In this document: positions 7,998 through 18,192 of the stretch, piece after piece | How positions within the stretch are numbered: the first letter of the stretch is position 1 | Layout of the letters: each line of letters opens with the position of its first letter | Origin: Chitinophagales bacterium | Lineage (GTDB): Bacteria > Bacteroidota > Bacteroidia > Chitinophagales > JADJOU01 | Assembly (NCBI GenBank): GCA_016787225.1 | Contig: JAEUUY010000006.1 | Location: forward strand, 1-64,000 | Direction: 5' to 3' | DNA: 64,000 nucleotides | Translations under genes and position numbers: made by a program | The notes under the pieces: generated by a model | The model's input: the letters and a program-made list of their open reading frames with translations, nothing else | What the model was told of the DNA's origin: nothing | Databases searched by the model: none

Positions 7998-10136
7998 TTC
8001 AATTCTTCGATTGTTCTTTCGTCCGATGTCAGAATCATTCGTTTCTTTCGGCTTAGAATCTCCTAAAGCTTCGACAGTAATTCTTGAAGCATCTATGCCC
8101 TGCTGAACCAGCATATCTTTCACCACTTTGGCCATTTTCTCAGATAACTCCTGATTGCTAAGAGCATACTTACCATTATCGGTATGTGCCTCAATCTTAA
8201 TTTTCAAATTTGGATTATCCTTCAGAACGTTGACTACATTGGTTATAGCGCGCTTGCCACTTCTATTAAGTGAGTCAGTGCCTGGTTTGAATGTAATGCT
8301 ATTTGCATTTTCATTGAGCTCGTCTTGTGGTGCTTTTTTAGGCACATCTGAGCTAGTCTCTATATTACTTGTAGGTGTTGTAATCTCCTTTTTAGGTGTC
8401 GGAGTTTCTACTTTAGGAGCTGTAGGCGCTGGCACCGTTTTGGTCTCTACTTTCTTAGGAACTGTTGACGCAGGTGTTGAAACTGCTCTAGACAAATTCT
8501 CTAGTTTGGCATCCAATACTTTTACCTCGACCCTTCTGTTTCTTTGTTTGCCCTCCTCAGTAGAATTATCAGCCACAGGCTTCGTTTCGCCATACCACTC
8601 GACTTTCATATTTACTTCCGGTATTCCTTTGAACTCTGTCAGATACCTTGCCACTGTTTTAGCTCGCAATTTTGACAAGCGCATATTATTTTCTGGAGTA
8701 CCATCATTGTCGGTATGTCCTTCAATAAGGAAACGGGTATCAGGATAGTTTTTAATCATTTCTCCAACTACCATCAAAGCTCCTTCTCCTCTTTCTGTCA
8801 ATATAGCTGTGCCGGTTCTAAACTCAATATTGCTGGCGAAATTTTTCAGCATATCATTGACTTTTTTATAGTCTGTCACTGTTTCAATTTTTGCTGGAGC
8901 ATCTCTGAAAATAGTATCATATTTAATTATTTCCTTAATTATGGTCTCTGTCTTTACTTCTGGTTTTTTTTCTGGCTCCACAGTCCTCGCTACTTCAGCA
9001 GCCTTGGCTATTACATATTCATCGCAGTAGCTATATTTATTTGTGAAATATACAAATCCCAAATTATGCGTACCGCCGAAAACATGAGCAGGTCTATAAT
9101 TATAGCTGATTTCTAAAACCGTAGGATTTTTTACCTTCTTTCTATCTTTTCCTACCTTGAGATCATAAGAGACACCTCCAGCAAACCCCATATGGGCTCT
9201 GGTCGTAGTCTCCTTGTTAAACGTATTATCTTCATATAGAAAACCTAAGCGTATCGAAACTTGCTCTCTAAGGGCATATTCAAAACCTAAACCATAGTTA
9301 TTCGGTGTAAAGCCGTTATAGATAAAATTAGTAGACGCAGAAAGTCTATGAATAGGTTTACAAAATGCATCTGAGTTACTAGGTTTATCACCGAAATAGA
9401 AGTCTTTGCTTAAGGCAATAGAAAATTGAGTTGGGAGTTCAAACTTTGCTGCTCTATTGTAAAACGGTAAATCATATTGTGAACTTCCCAGCGGTACAGG
9501 TCTATTCAAAATCAAACCATCTCCAGAATATTTCATAGGGAAACCAAGATTTCGAACATAGACTCCGAAATGAAAATCTTCTTTTTGACCAGTGGTGTAC
9601 TGCATACCTGCATCTAAGGCAAATCCTGTCGCTGACAAATTGTTTATCGATTGATTGATAAGTTTACCAGTAATACCAGCTCTCACCCCGCGTCCAAAAA
9701 CTCTCGAATAAGAAAGTCCTAGATTAAGATAGAACGGTGAAAAGGTACTCAATGGCTCTGGATTGATAGTTGAGGTTCTAGGAATTTCTCCAAAAGTCAT
9801 ATAACCAATAGAGAAACCTATATTATTTCCAGGAGACACTTCGCCTCCTACTCCCACATTAAATAAAGAGGTACCTGTAGCTGTCAACCAACTTGTATAG
9901 TTGCTGAATACGGATAAACCCTTATTGTGAGCTAGCCCCGCAATATTGGACCCTAGGGCATCTATTCCTCTCACATTTGCTGAGTTTATACCCATGAGTC
10001 CCATGGTCCTCGCTTGCGTATTAATTAACAATTCATACGCACCTGCCTCACCTATCCTGTCGGAATTTCCAGCTCGGGTACATAGTCCAAAGAATAAGAC
10101 TCCTATCGACAACGACCATCTATAAAACTTCACCAT
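7980..10136 (-). CDS. PorV/PorQ-like outer-membrane barrel fused to two OmpA domains
   Basis: A 718-aa protein. After a signal peptide (hydrophobic core LSIGVLFFGLCTRAG), residues ~25-365 resemble the PorV/PorQ family of beta-barrels: GEAGAYELLINTQARTMGL, SNIAGLAHNKGLSVFSNYTSWL and repeated alternating strands. A linker (PEKKPEVKTETIIKE) leads to a first OmpA domain (FRTGTAIL; EGHTDNDGTPENNMRLSKLRA; RNRRVEVKVL, residues ~435-545). After a Pro/Thr-rich linker (TVPAPTAPKVETPTPKKE) there is a second OmpA domain (EAHTDN; LSEKMAKVV; KNNRRIELKI) at the C-terminus. Known PorV proteins work in T9SS cargo delivery, and OmpA domains bind peptidoglycan. An outer-membrane anchor or shuttle for the neighbouring secreted protein is inferred. 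It starts 22 nt after the stop of the 1321-aa gene. Confidence 0.8.
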   Translation of the reverse strand: MVKFYRWSLSIGVLFFGLCTRAGNSDRIGEAGAYELLINTQARTMGLMGINSANVRGIDALGSNIAGLAHNKGLSVFSNYTSWLTATGTSLFNVGVGGEVSPGNNIGFSIGYMTFGEIPRTSTINPEPLSTFSPFYLNLGLSYSRVFGRGVRAGITGKLINQSINNLSATGFALDAGMQYTTGQKEDFHFGVYVRNLGFPMKYSGDGLILNRPVPLGSSQYDLPFYNRAAKFELPTQFSIALSKDFYFGDKPSNSDAFCKPIHRLSASTNFIYNGFTPNNYGLGFEYALREQVSIRLGFLYEDNTFNKETTTRAHMGFAGGVSYDLKVGKDRKKVKNPTVLEISYNYRPAHVFGGTHNLGFVYFTNKYSYCDEYVIAKAAEVARTVEPEKKPEVKTETIIKEIIKYDTIFRDAPAKIETVTDYKKVNDMLKNFASNIEFRTGTAILTERGEGALMVVGEMIKNYPDTRFLIEGHTDNDGTPENNMRLSKLRAKTVARYLTEFKGIPEVNMKVEWYGETKPVADNSTEEGKQRNRRVEVKVLDAKLENLSRAVSTPASTVPKKVETKTVPAPTAPKVETPTPKKEITTPTSNIETSSDVPKKAPQDELNENANSITFKPGTDSLNRSGKRAITNVVNVLKDNPNLKIKIEAHTDNGKYALSNQELSEKMAKVVKDMLVQQGIDASRITVEALGDSKPKETNDSDIGRKNNRRIELKIVN

Positions 10137-10158
10137 AGCTATCTTCTACTTTATATAT

Positions 10159-13100
10159 TTAAAAATTACTTACATCGGCTGCTCTCATAGTAGCAAATAG
10201 CTTTAATACTTTACTTCCTACATTTGGTGCTTCTACATGTATATAATAAACACCACTCGCAATCATTACTCCACTGCTTGTTCTTAAATCCCAATCAATG
10301 GAGTTATCGTAATTGATGCCACCAGAACCTTCTCCATATTGACCATCCGATATTCCCTTCGGATCTAGCTTCAATTTTCTTACTAACATACCGTCTGTCG
10401 TAAAAATGCTAACCGTGCTATTTTTTGGTACATTTACGATCTTAACTATGTTTTGAGTTGCGTTTAATTCATAAGAAGAAAATGCATAATATGGATTAGG
10501 TACGACAGTCATTTTATCGAAAGCCGATTTTAACAGACTATCACTTTGTACCGCTTGAAGTCCTTCGGTAGAAAACTCATAGACAGATTCGTCCCCTTGA
10601 TATTTAGAATATGGCTTCTCAACACGTACTTTTATTCGCAGCTCTGTTGGTATTTCATATTCTCCTGAACTATTATAAAGACTGAAGTTCTTTGCAGTAA
10701 GTGGGAAGCAAGTCCATGCAATTTTTCGATAGAAATTGGCTACTGTTGGGTTTAAGGTTCGGCCTGCCCCCGAGCCCGTAAAAGAAGTGGAGAAATTACT
10801 ATTCAGAAACTGAGCATCACTTACAGCCGTATTCTCATTATCATAAGGTGTATTCATGATATATATGAACTGGCTACCACCGTATAGCGGGTTTCCGAGT
10901 GCTGTCTCTGTTGTAGTATCAGGATCCCAGCGCATATTAGCTGCATTTTGACCTCTAAATCTGGAGTTTTCACCGAAATATACATTTACTCTAACTCCAG
11001 TCTCTAAATTAATAGCATAACCAGGAAACCAACTCAAACCTTTATCTGATCCAGAAGGGAGTCCATCTTTATCTACACTTGTAGCCTGTCTTATTTGACC
11101 TTTAAATGCTCCGCCTTCATTAAAAATATCAGATTCTCCAGTCTCGAATACTACGGCTCTTGACCATTTCGTCTTATCTGGAGTTATCACCAAATCTACA
11201 CTAAATATGGAGTCCAAATTATTTTCAGGAGCTTCACCATTAGTCACCATAGTAGCTGAATCATTGGATACTCTTCTCCACTTAAAACCTGGTCCAAAAC
11301 TTTGGTAATTATTCTCTGCGGCTATGGCCAAAACATTGGCATTGGCGGCTAAACAATATGGTGCAAACTGACCCCCTAAGACTTTAGAGAATGCCCCAGT
11401 AGAATCTGTCCATACTCTTCTACCATTAATAATATTATATGCTGATGCAAATTTTGCTGTGTTATCATTGATAGCACCTGATCTTATCCAATCTTTATAA
11501 TTTGTTCCATCTTCATCTGCTATCAGTCTGAGCCATTTTTTAGAGCTATCTTTATAGCTAATACTAGCATCTATATATCCATAAACTTTATTGCCATTAC
11601 GAGCTACAGATCCTACCGTATCAGGATTGGTAACAACAACAGCAATACCATAACTCTCTAAATTATTATTTATTCTAGCATACACTGACTGGCTAAAGTC
11701 TCTGTCCAGATTTCCTTGTGAATAAATAGTTCTCGTAGCGGTATCTCTAATTTCTAATGACCAATAAGTTTTGGACAGATTGAATCGATTCGGATTATTT
11801 ACTGCCGATGAATCCATCATCGTGAGTTTAAACTTAGCATTCTGTACCTTGAATGGATCAATAACTTTAACCATTATTGGAGACTTGCCTCCTTGGTACA
11901 TTAAATCACTAACCGAACCACCAGCTAAAATCTTCTCTTCTTCTCCGGTCTCTAGGTCAAGAAAATACTTTCCATGCCCTTGTCCTGCCTTTCTAGTAAC
12001 TGGAATTCCCTGATAGTAATTAGTTTTTGCTTTTATACCCCAGAAATCATTGTTATGAGGCGTTCCTTTAAATATTTTAATTTCATTACTAAACAATAAT
12101 TGCTTTTTTTGGAAAACCTTGGGATCAAGGGGATTTCTATAATTATTGTAAGCAAAGGCCACTGTAGCATAGTAGTATGTCTTGTTATTAATTAAAAACG
12201 ATTGCCCTTCAAATTGAAAGAAATCTCGATCCAACACAATTTCGTTTTCAATTCCCTTATTAGGCAATTTAATATCGTGCTCAATTACCGTAACTGGTTG
12301 TCCATTAACAATATCATCAGAAAAATTGACGGCGCGCTCTACATTGTTTTTTTTGTCCATGTAGGTTATTAGCTTAGCTTTGGTAGGGTCTTTTAAATCA
12401 GATAGATTACTGACCGCATTTTCGCTCAAAATTTGATAGATAGCATACCCTTCAAACTTGTAGGTAGTATCCTTATTCCATGGTAGAAGAGGGACATCAA
12501 TATTTTTTAGATTATACCCTTCACCTGCGTTATTCGAAGATGGTGGGTTTTCTATACTTAGGTAGAGTTTATTAGGTGATTCAATAATTTTTAATTCTGG
12601 AGCATCTGGACCAGGAGATTTTTCAAATTGAAAGTCAAATAAGCGCTGTGCCTTATCATCCGCATCTTGAACTAATCGCATAACTGGTCTACAGCCAGTT
12701 TGAGTTCCTTTCGCAGGTCTTACAAATATGCAACCGATAGTAACCACCTCCTGAGAACCACCTTCCATATCAAAAGGTCCAGAATTTTGAAGCCAACGCA
12801 AGTCCCGTGGTGTAAAGTTTCGATCACACATAGACCACTCTCCTGGCTTGGAAGGGTCACCAGAGAAACAAAATTTGGTAGTAGGAAAACCAGGTGTTCC
12901 ACAATCATTACTAATCGTTAGTGGAGTTCCATTACTAGCCAATCCTTGTTGGAAATTTCTATACTGTACTTCGGTCTGTGGGTCATTAAATAATCCTCCT
13001 GCACCGTTAATATAGTAAACAAAGGATGATAATCCAATGGGAGAACCATTAGCTTTTTTAGGTCCTTCAAAAAAGTCTGCAGCAAATACTGGAGGTTGAT

Positions 13101-14124
13101 CCAAGTATCCTAATACAGTGGTATTGTCATCATAATCATCTGCATTGTAAACAAAACCTATCGAACGTGTGGTATCACAGCCTACATAGTCATCATTGTA
13201 GTTGCCGAGGTCTGCGTCCATATACTGAGACATATAGGTTTGCTCTAAGGTTACATTGGATTTATTATGTATTTCATAAGTATAAAAGGTCATATCATTT
13301 AACTCATCCGATGATTTAAAAGCAAATGCTAAACAATTCATTTGTGCTCCTATAGGCGTAGAGGCAGGATTGACGTGATCATTCCCTATATCGTTTATCA
13401 CCCAAAAAATCATTTGATCTGCAAAGGTGAATTTGTTTTTATTGTATCGTGGATCTAGTTTATTAACGTTCTTAATAGATGGCAAATCACCGCCTTGTGG
13501 ATCATAAATTCCGTCTGCGTTCTCATCATTAAATGGCGCTAAATCTTCTGATAACTCTTCGGCCGTGAAAGTCCCTTTGTTTATCAGATATTTATTCTTC
13601 TTACCTGGCCATTCTAGTATAGACTGTGAAATTTTACCTTCATTAATGGCAGCATTTATCTCTTCGGAAGTCACATTCCAATATTGGTCAAATTTTTCGC
13701 ATCTCGACTTATTTATAGTTGTTTGATCTTGTTTCAAAGGTCCTGGCCACCAGGCACTCATATTATTGCTATATCTAATAGCCGCCATTCTTAAGTTTCC
13801 GCCGACCAATCCCGAAATCCAGACTGATCCTGCAAACAATGGATAAATAGCTCTTGCTTTATTCTTTACTTGCTCTGCAGTGCGCGCAGGAGCTTCATAT
13901 TCAGCTGTATTTCTATTCCACCATAAATCTCCACTATTGAGTAGCATAGCTCGGATATTATTCACCTCTAGATAAATAGTCGCTTTACCTCTTACACAAT
14001 CACCCGCTCTGGCATTGAGGGGCTTCTTCTGCTGAGGAGTAATCACATTGTCTATAGCGGTGTTAATTGCTGCTTGAACTTCTCCTAGAAGGAGTCCTAA
14101 AATTAAAATCAATATCTTTTTCAT
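10159..14124 (-). CDS. Large secreted protein with C-terminal FlgD/T9SS-like domain
   Basis: A 1321-aa protein with a signal peptide (MKKILILILGLLLGEVQA). The N-terminal region has short aromatic blocks such as LLNSGDLWWN and YPLFAGSVWISGL, which I associate with a family of long Bacteroidota secreted proteins. A Ca-loop-like DENADGIYDPQGGD lies near residue 200. The last ~110 residues (VVPNPYYAFSSYELN, then VSIFTTDGMLVRKL, then GVMIASGVYYIHVEA) look like a FlgD-type Ig fold related to T9SS sorting domains, although the final residues are not a textbook type A tail. It is flanked by a TonB-dependent receptor and a PorV-like barrel on the same strand, 62 nt after the receptor. The exact function is unknown; a structural or binding surface protein exported with help from its neighbours is inferred. 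Confidence 0.75.
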   Translation of the reverse strand: MKKILILILGLLLGEVQAAINTAIDNVITPQQKKPLNARAGDCVRGKATIYLEVNNIRAMLLNSGDLWWNRNTAEYEAPARTAEQVKNKARAIYPLFAGSVWISGLVGGNLRMAAIRYSNNMSAWWPGPLKQDQTTINKSRCEKFDQYWNVTSEEINAAINEGKISQSILEWPGKKNKYLINKGTFTAEELSEDLAPFNDENADGIYDPQGGDLPSIKNVNKLDPRYNKNKFTFADQMIFWVINDIGNDHVNPASTPIGAQMNCLAFAFKSSDELNDMTFYTYEIHNKSNVTLEQTYMSQYMDADLGNYNDDYVGCDTTRSIGFVYNADDYDDNTTVLGYLDQPPVFAADFFEGPKKANGSPIGLSSFVYYINGAGGLFNDPQTEVQYRNFQQGLASNGTPLTISNDCGTPGFPTTKFCFSGDPSKPGEWSMCDRNFTPRDLRWLQNSGPFDMEGGSQEVVTIGCIFVRPAKGTQTGCRPVMRLVQDADDKAQRLFDFQFEKSPGPDAPELKIIESPNKLYLSIENPPSSNNAGEGYNLKNIDVPLLPWNKDTTYKFEGYAIYQILSENAVSNLSDLKDPTKAKLITYMDKKNNVERAVNFSDDIVNGQPVTVIEHDIKLPNKGIENEIVLDRDFFQFEGQSFLINNKTYYYATVAFAYNNYRNPLDPKVFQKKQLLFSNEIKIFKGTPHNNDFWGIKAKTNYYQGIPVTRKAGQGHGKYFLDLETGEEEKILAGGSVSDLMYQGGKSPIMVKVIDPFKVQNAKFKLTMMDSSAVNNPNRFNLSKTYWSLEIRDTATRTIYSQGNLDRDFSQSVYARINNNLESYGIAVVVTNPDTVGSVARNGNKVYGYIDASISYKDSSKKWLRLIADEDGTNYKDWIRSGAINDNTAKFASAYNIINGRRVWTDSTGAFSKVLGGQFAPYCLAANANVLAIAAENNYQSFGPGFKWRRVSNDSATMVTNGEAPENNLDSIFSVDLVITPDKTKWSRAVVFETGESDIFNEGGAFKGQIRQATSVDKDGLPSGSDKGLSWFPGYAINLETGVRVNVYFGENSRFRGQNAANMRWDPDTTTETALGNPLYGGSQFIYIMNTPYDNENTAVSDAQFLNSNFSTSFTGSGAGRTLNPTVANFYRKIAWTCFPLTAKNFSLYNSSGEYEIPTELRIKVRVEKPYSKYQGDESVYEFSTEGLQAVQSDSLLKSAFDKMTVVPNPYYAFSSYELNATQNIVKIVNVPKNSTVSIFTTDGMLVRKLKLDPKGISDGQYGEGSGGINYDNSIDWDLRTSSGVMIASGVYYIHVEAPNVGSKVLKLFATMRAADVSNF

Positions 14125-14186
14125 ATGCTTATTTTTATATTTTGTGGTCAGTTAGTGTTTTTATCTTGTTCTTTTCTATAGCTAGT

Positions 14187-17100
14187 TTAAAATGATAAGG
14201 TAGCTCCTAGTTGAATAATACGAGGACGAATAAACATTGAATTTCTATCTTCAGGTATTTCCAACGCTACGTTATATAAATCTCTAAACGCCTGTCCATA
14301 ACCCTTTGCGACTGCTTCCTTGGTTATATAATCCAATTGCCCGTCTGGACTGCTGAGATAACCATCTGTCGTAGGACTACCTGTAAATCTATAGACCTTC
14401 AATACATTCATAGAATTGAATAGATTGGTAATTTGTAGATAAATATTAAGACCATACTCTCTTCTATTGTCTATACCTTTAGTTTTAGCAGAATCTTGTC
14501 TACCGAATTTAAAGGTGAAATCTTTATCTAATTTTAGATTGGTCATAAACCTCCATGGCAAGCTGCCAGAGTTTATATCACCTAAATTCACTGCTCTGGC
14601 TGTTGTATTCATAAACGACTCTGGCGTAGCCGCAGTCTGCTGGGTAAAAGGTGTTCCAGAACGTAAGTTCATATCAATATTTATAGCAAAATCTCTTAAA
14701 AACTTAGGGATACCCTTGTTATATGGATCTCGACTATCAAATTTATAATTAGCAATAAAATTGAGGTTATGTCTTGTATCCCAATCTAGTGGATAAATCA
14801 CACGCATATTCCCTAACCCCGCATTGATTAAGGTCAACTGCGCAGTCCGAGAAGAAGAGGTACCCTCTGCAAATGACATCGTATAGTTTGCCTTTATTTT
14901 GAGATTTTTCATTCTTCTCTGCTCAAATGCTAAACCTATTGATTTCACAGTAGAGAAGTCCGAGTTATTAAAAGTGTTGTAAGCTCCAGGGTAGGCTCCT
15001 TGAAGTCTTGTCACCGATACCTGATTGGAATATTCGCGATACTGAAAATTCACAGTAAGGGTAGATCTAGAATTCAATCTTTGCTTAAATCCTAATTCTA
15101 AATCAGTCGTTGATGAAAAGTCAAGGTCAGGATTATTGATAAACGATGTATTTCTACGCTGCAATAGGTTATAATAATTCAAGGCTGTAGGTGCGCCTAT
15201 TTCTGGTCTCTGTGTCAAGATATCATAGTGTGCAAATAGCAATGCAAACGTATCGATGTTGAAAGAAAAGTTTACCCGCGGAGAAAAAGCAAATCGAGGT
15301 GTCACTTTTCTAAACATGAGCTCAGGATCAAACGTTGTAGAACCCATATCTCGCTTAGCTCTCTCTTCTGGTGTATTACCGATTAGGTAGGGTTGCGCAT
15401 TTCCTCCTGATTCTATTTCTATAGGATTGGCACCAGCAACCTCTGCCCCATCTTTTGAATACCATTGATCTCCTACGCGATATCCCGTAATTCTACCTGG
15501 TCCTACAGCTCTGTCTACATAGACCACGGCATCAGATGGTAGATTTTTGGGATGTACAGCTTTTGCACCACCTATGGAGTCCACCATGCTTATAGTTCTT
15601 CCTCCCTGAGGTACATAAGGATCTCTCAAAGTGTTTGTATTCGGATCAAAATAATCTACCCTAAGACCGACATTCAAGGCTAATGATTTCAATTGAAATC
15701 TATCTTGAATATATGCAGCGCCATATCTCGGCATCAATGCAGCCACATGTCTCAGTAAATTACCTTTTTTATCCTTGGCAGTAAAAAATTCATTAAACGT
15801 CGTAGACATTCCTAGCTTGTTACCATATACATCATATCCATTTCCACTTACCAGTCCGTTATTTAACAATTCTTCTGCTGAAAACCAATCTAATTTCATT
15901 TTATTCGGGTCTAATTCATGTATATTGATTCTAGTGGTAGAGTCGCCACCGAATAAATCATTTCTCAGATTTCTAGAAAAATTGGTTTGAGCACCGTTAG
16001 AAATTTCTTTGTCATACAATAAGGTATCAAAAGCCGCGAATACAATAGTATCTTGTTTCATATAATCTTGCAAACGCATTCTCACTGTTCCACCTCGCAT
16101 TATCATTAATGGATTGAAGTTCTTAGTATTATCTGGTGCTAAATGATTATTCAAAAACCCTGACTGTGCCACCGTCCATAGGGTTAATGGGCTAATGTTA
16201 TATTGGCTGTTAACTCTTTGTTCTAACTCGAAGCCTGCTTCGATAGTATGCTTATTGATAAATGCGCTCTTATTCTTTACAGGTTCTATATCAAAATTGA
16301 ATGCCCCAGTAACTCTGAACTGCATATTCTCTTGTTTCTGAATACCATTAAATACCCTTGTAGCAGGAAAGAATAAATCATGCACTGTAATATTCGCTCG
16401 CAAACCATTGATGACAGCACCTGCGTTCTCCATTGCATTAATAGATCGAAGAGGTCCTGCATCGGTCTTGCCAATGGTATTGTTGTACATATTAAGAAAA
16501 TATGCTGTCTGAGCTGCTGCTGGGGCATTGATAGTACCTGGTGTAAATCTTACTGCGTTGGATGTAGAAGCATTTGCGGAAACGAAATCGGTGAATGTCA
16601 AAAATTGATTCGGCGCATAGTATACTTTTTCTCCATCACCTCCTGTTTTCCTCTCCCAATTCCAGACTCTATCCTCTTCAAATTTACCAATATATCCATA
16701 ATGCCATGGATTGTCTCTACCTACAGGAGACTTAAAATCCTGCCCTGAAAGTGTAGCATCCATCTGCAAGGTCATAGTCGTATTCCGTATTGCTTTTTTT
16801 ACTTGTTTGTCTGCATTAAATAGCGGCTGATACAAACGCAGATATACGTTGTAACTCTTATTGGTATAAATCGGATTATTTTGATAGTTCAAAAGTGAAT
16901 ATCGTTGAATAAAACTATTATACTCATTATCTTCCGCTCGAAAACCAAGCGTTAAATTGGTACTATTTTTCACTACCTTCCAATCTAGCTTTCCATTTAA
17001 TCTTATAGTCCTAGCTGAAGTATTTTGATGAGAATTGGTGCGTTCTAAATCATTAATTGTAAGGAAAGCCTGTGACAAAAGTAACTGACTGCCATCCGCC

Positions 17101-18083
17101 GATAATTGGTATGGATTGTCCTGTATTCTTTTCATGACATCATCTTTCACTTTCCAGTTTCCGTTTATTGTTGGATTGTTATCTCCTTTATATTCGTATT
17201 CTCCATTGATAGAAAACCCTAAAATTGCTTCTCCTTTTCGTTTTTCATATACTCCAGGAGCCATAGTATCTATGGTAGATTTAGCTCTGATAAGTGGACC
17301 ACGTAAACTAAAGCCTCCGAGATTGTATCCGAATGGATCTAAAAATTGCGAAGTGATACCTTCTACCTTCCCCATAAGCTTATCAGAAGGACCCTTGGTA
17401 ATAATGGTAATAACGGCAGCATCGGCATCGCCGTACTTAGCTGGAATACCACTAGTAAATACTTCCATTTGAGCTATGTCCGTAGCGGGTACATTGGGGG
17501 AACCTGTCATCTTCACCCCATCTACGAAATAGACTAGACCACCTTCTCTACCTCCACCGACATTCAAACCGCCTCCAACATCAGACTGAACTACTCCACC
17601 TGTACTAGCAGCGATAGAACCTACATCTCGCATAGAGGCTTCTTTGACCTCTGCTTCACCTATAACATTTTCCTTAGGTTTATAGACATCGATAAGTTTT
17701 GGAGGTTTCACAGGTGCTACTGCTTTGATGACAACTTCTTTTTTCACGTTACTTTTTTGTTCCATAACAAAGTTTTGCTCTGTAGGTCTACCAGCAAAAA
17801 CCTGCACGCCCAATTCAATTGCCGAAGGTTTTCCTACGGAAGTAGCCATAAGATTATAGGTGCCTGGATTTAGACCTTTCAAGGTATATCTACCGTTGGC
17901 GTCCGCTTTTGTTCCTTTGGATGTTCGTTGTTTACCTGCTTGGTCTGTAATGACGACAACAATAGCAAATGGTACAGGCTCACCTTTCTCATCTAATACC
18001 CTACCCTGAATCTCCCCTGTTTGGGACTTGGCAGAAAATGACGTTATTAATAAAACACACAATACTTGTAAAAATTTGTTCAT
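14187..18083 (-). CDS. TonB-dependent receptor with carboxypeptidase-regulatory-like N-domain
   Basis: A 1298-aa outer-membrane receptor. The signal peptide (LQVLCVLLITSFSAKSQ) precedes a carboxypeptidase-D regulatory-like domain (GEIQGRVLDEKGEPVPFAIV ... GRYTLKGLNPGTYNLMATSVG). A plug domain follows (STGGVVQSDVGGGLNVGGG; VYFVDGVKMTGSPNVP; MEVFTSGIPAKYGDADAAV), then a long barrel ending in IRPRIIQLGATLSF. The substrate is unknown. No SusD-like partner is adjacent. Instead it heads a module with a large secreted protein and a PorV-like barrel. A strong Shine-Dalgarno-like AAGGAGA sits a few bases before the ATG, which is unusual for Bacteroidota and supports the start. Confidence 0.9.
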   Translation of the reverse strand: MNKFLQVLCVLLITSFSAKSQTGEIQGRVLDEKGEPVPFAIVVVITDQAGKQRTSKGTKADANGRYTLKGLNPGTYNLMATSVGKPSAIELGVQVFAGRPTEQNFVMEQKSNVKKEVVIKAVAPVKPPKLIDVYKPKENVIGEAEVKEASMRDVGSIAASTGGVVQSDVGGGLNVGGGREGGLVYFVDGVKMTGSPNVPATDIAQMEVFTSGIPAKYGDADAAVITIITKGPSDKLMGKVEGITSQFLDPFGYNLGGFSLRGPLIRAKSTIDTMAPGVYEKRKGEAILGFSINGEYEYKGDNNPTINGNWKVKDDVMKRIQDNPYQLSADGSQLLLSQAFLTINDLERTNSHQNTSARTIRLNGKLDWKVVKNSTNLTLGFRAEDNEYNSFIQRYSLLNYQNNPIYTNKSYNVYLRLYQPLFNADKQVKKAIRNTTMTLQMDATLSGQDFKSPVGRDNPWHYGYIGKFEEDRVWNWERKTGGDGEKVYYAPNQFLTFTDFVSANASTSNAVRFTPGTINAPAAAQTAYFLNMYNNTIGKTDAGPLRSINAMENAGAVINGLRANITVHDLFFPATRVFNGIQKQENMQFRVTGAFNFDIEPVKNKSAFINKHTIEAGFELEQRVNSQYNISPLTLWTVAQSGFLNNHLAPDNTKNFNPLMIMRGGTVRMRLQDYMKQDTIVFAAFDTLLYDKEISNGAQTNFSRNLRNDLFGGDSTTRINIHELDPNKMKLDWFSAEELLNNGLVSGNGYDVYGNKLGMSTTFNEFFTAKDKKGNLLRHVAALMPRYGAAYIQDRFQLKSLALNVGLRVDYFDPNTNTLRDPYVPQGGRTISMVDSIGGAKAVHPKNLPSDAVVYVDRAVGPGRITGYRVGDQWYSKDGAEVAGANPIEIESGGNAQPYLIGNTPEERAKRDMGSTTFDPELMFRKVTPRFAFSPRVNFSFNIDTFALLFAHYDILTQRPEIGAPTALNYYNLLQRRNTSFINNPDLDFSSTTDLELGFKQRLNSRSTLTVNFQYREYSNQVSVTRLQGAYPGAYNTFNNSDFSTVKSIGLAFEQRRMKNLKIKANYTMSFAEGTSSSRTAQLTLINAGLGNMRVIYPLDWDTRHNLNFIANYKFDSRDPYNKGIPKFLRDFAINIDMNLRSGTPFTQQTAATPESFMNTTARAVNLGDINSGSLPWRFMTNLKLDKDFTFKFGRQDSAKTKGIDNRREYGLNIYLQITNLFNSMNVLKVYRFTGSPTTDGYLSSPDGQLDYITKEAVAKGYGQAFRDLYNVALEIPEDRNSMFIRPRIIQLGATLSF

Positions 18084-18124
18084 ATCTTCTCCTTAATTCA
18101 ATATTACTAATTATTTTCTTAGTG

Positions 18125-18155
18125 CAAAGGTGCACAAAAAAACCGAGCAAATTTA
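18125..18155 (-). promoter_or_regulatory. Promoter-like region upstream of the TonB receptor module
   Basis: The minus strand carries TAAATTTG (18155-18148), a good TAnnTTTG -7 match, and a further CACCTTTG (18132-18125) inside GTGCA-AAGG-TGCAC, a small palindrome. The -33 element is weak for both. Which one is used cannot be decided by eye. Confidence 0.35.
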
Positions 18156-18192
18156 GCAGTTTTGTTTAATTAATATAAAAAAAATTGACAGT

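Noticed and set aside
16286-16748. Extra frames within the TonB receptor gene
   Set aside because: They overlap conserved receptor coding sequence and have no family features.
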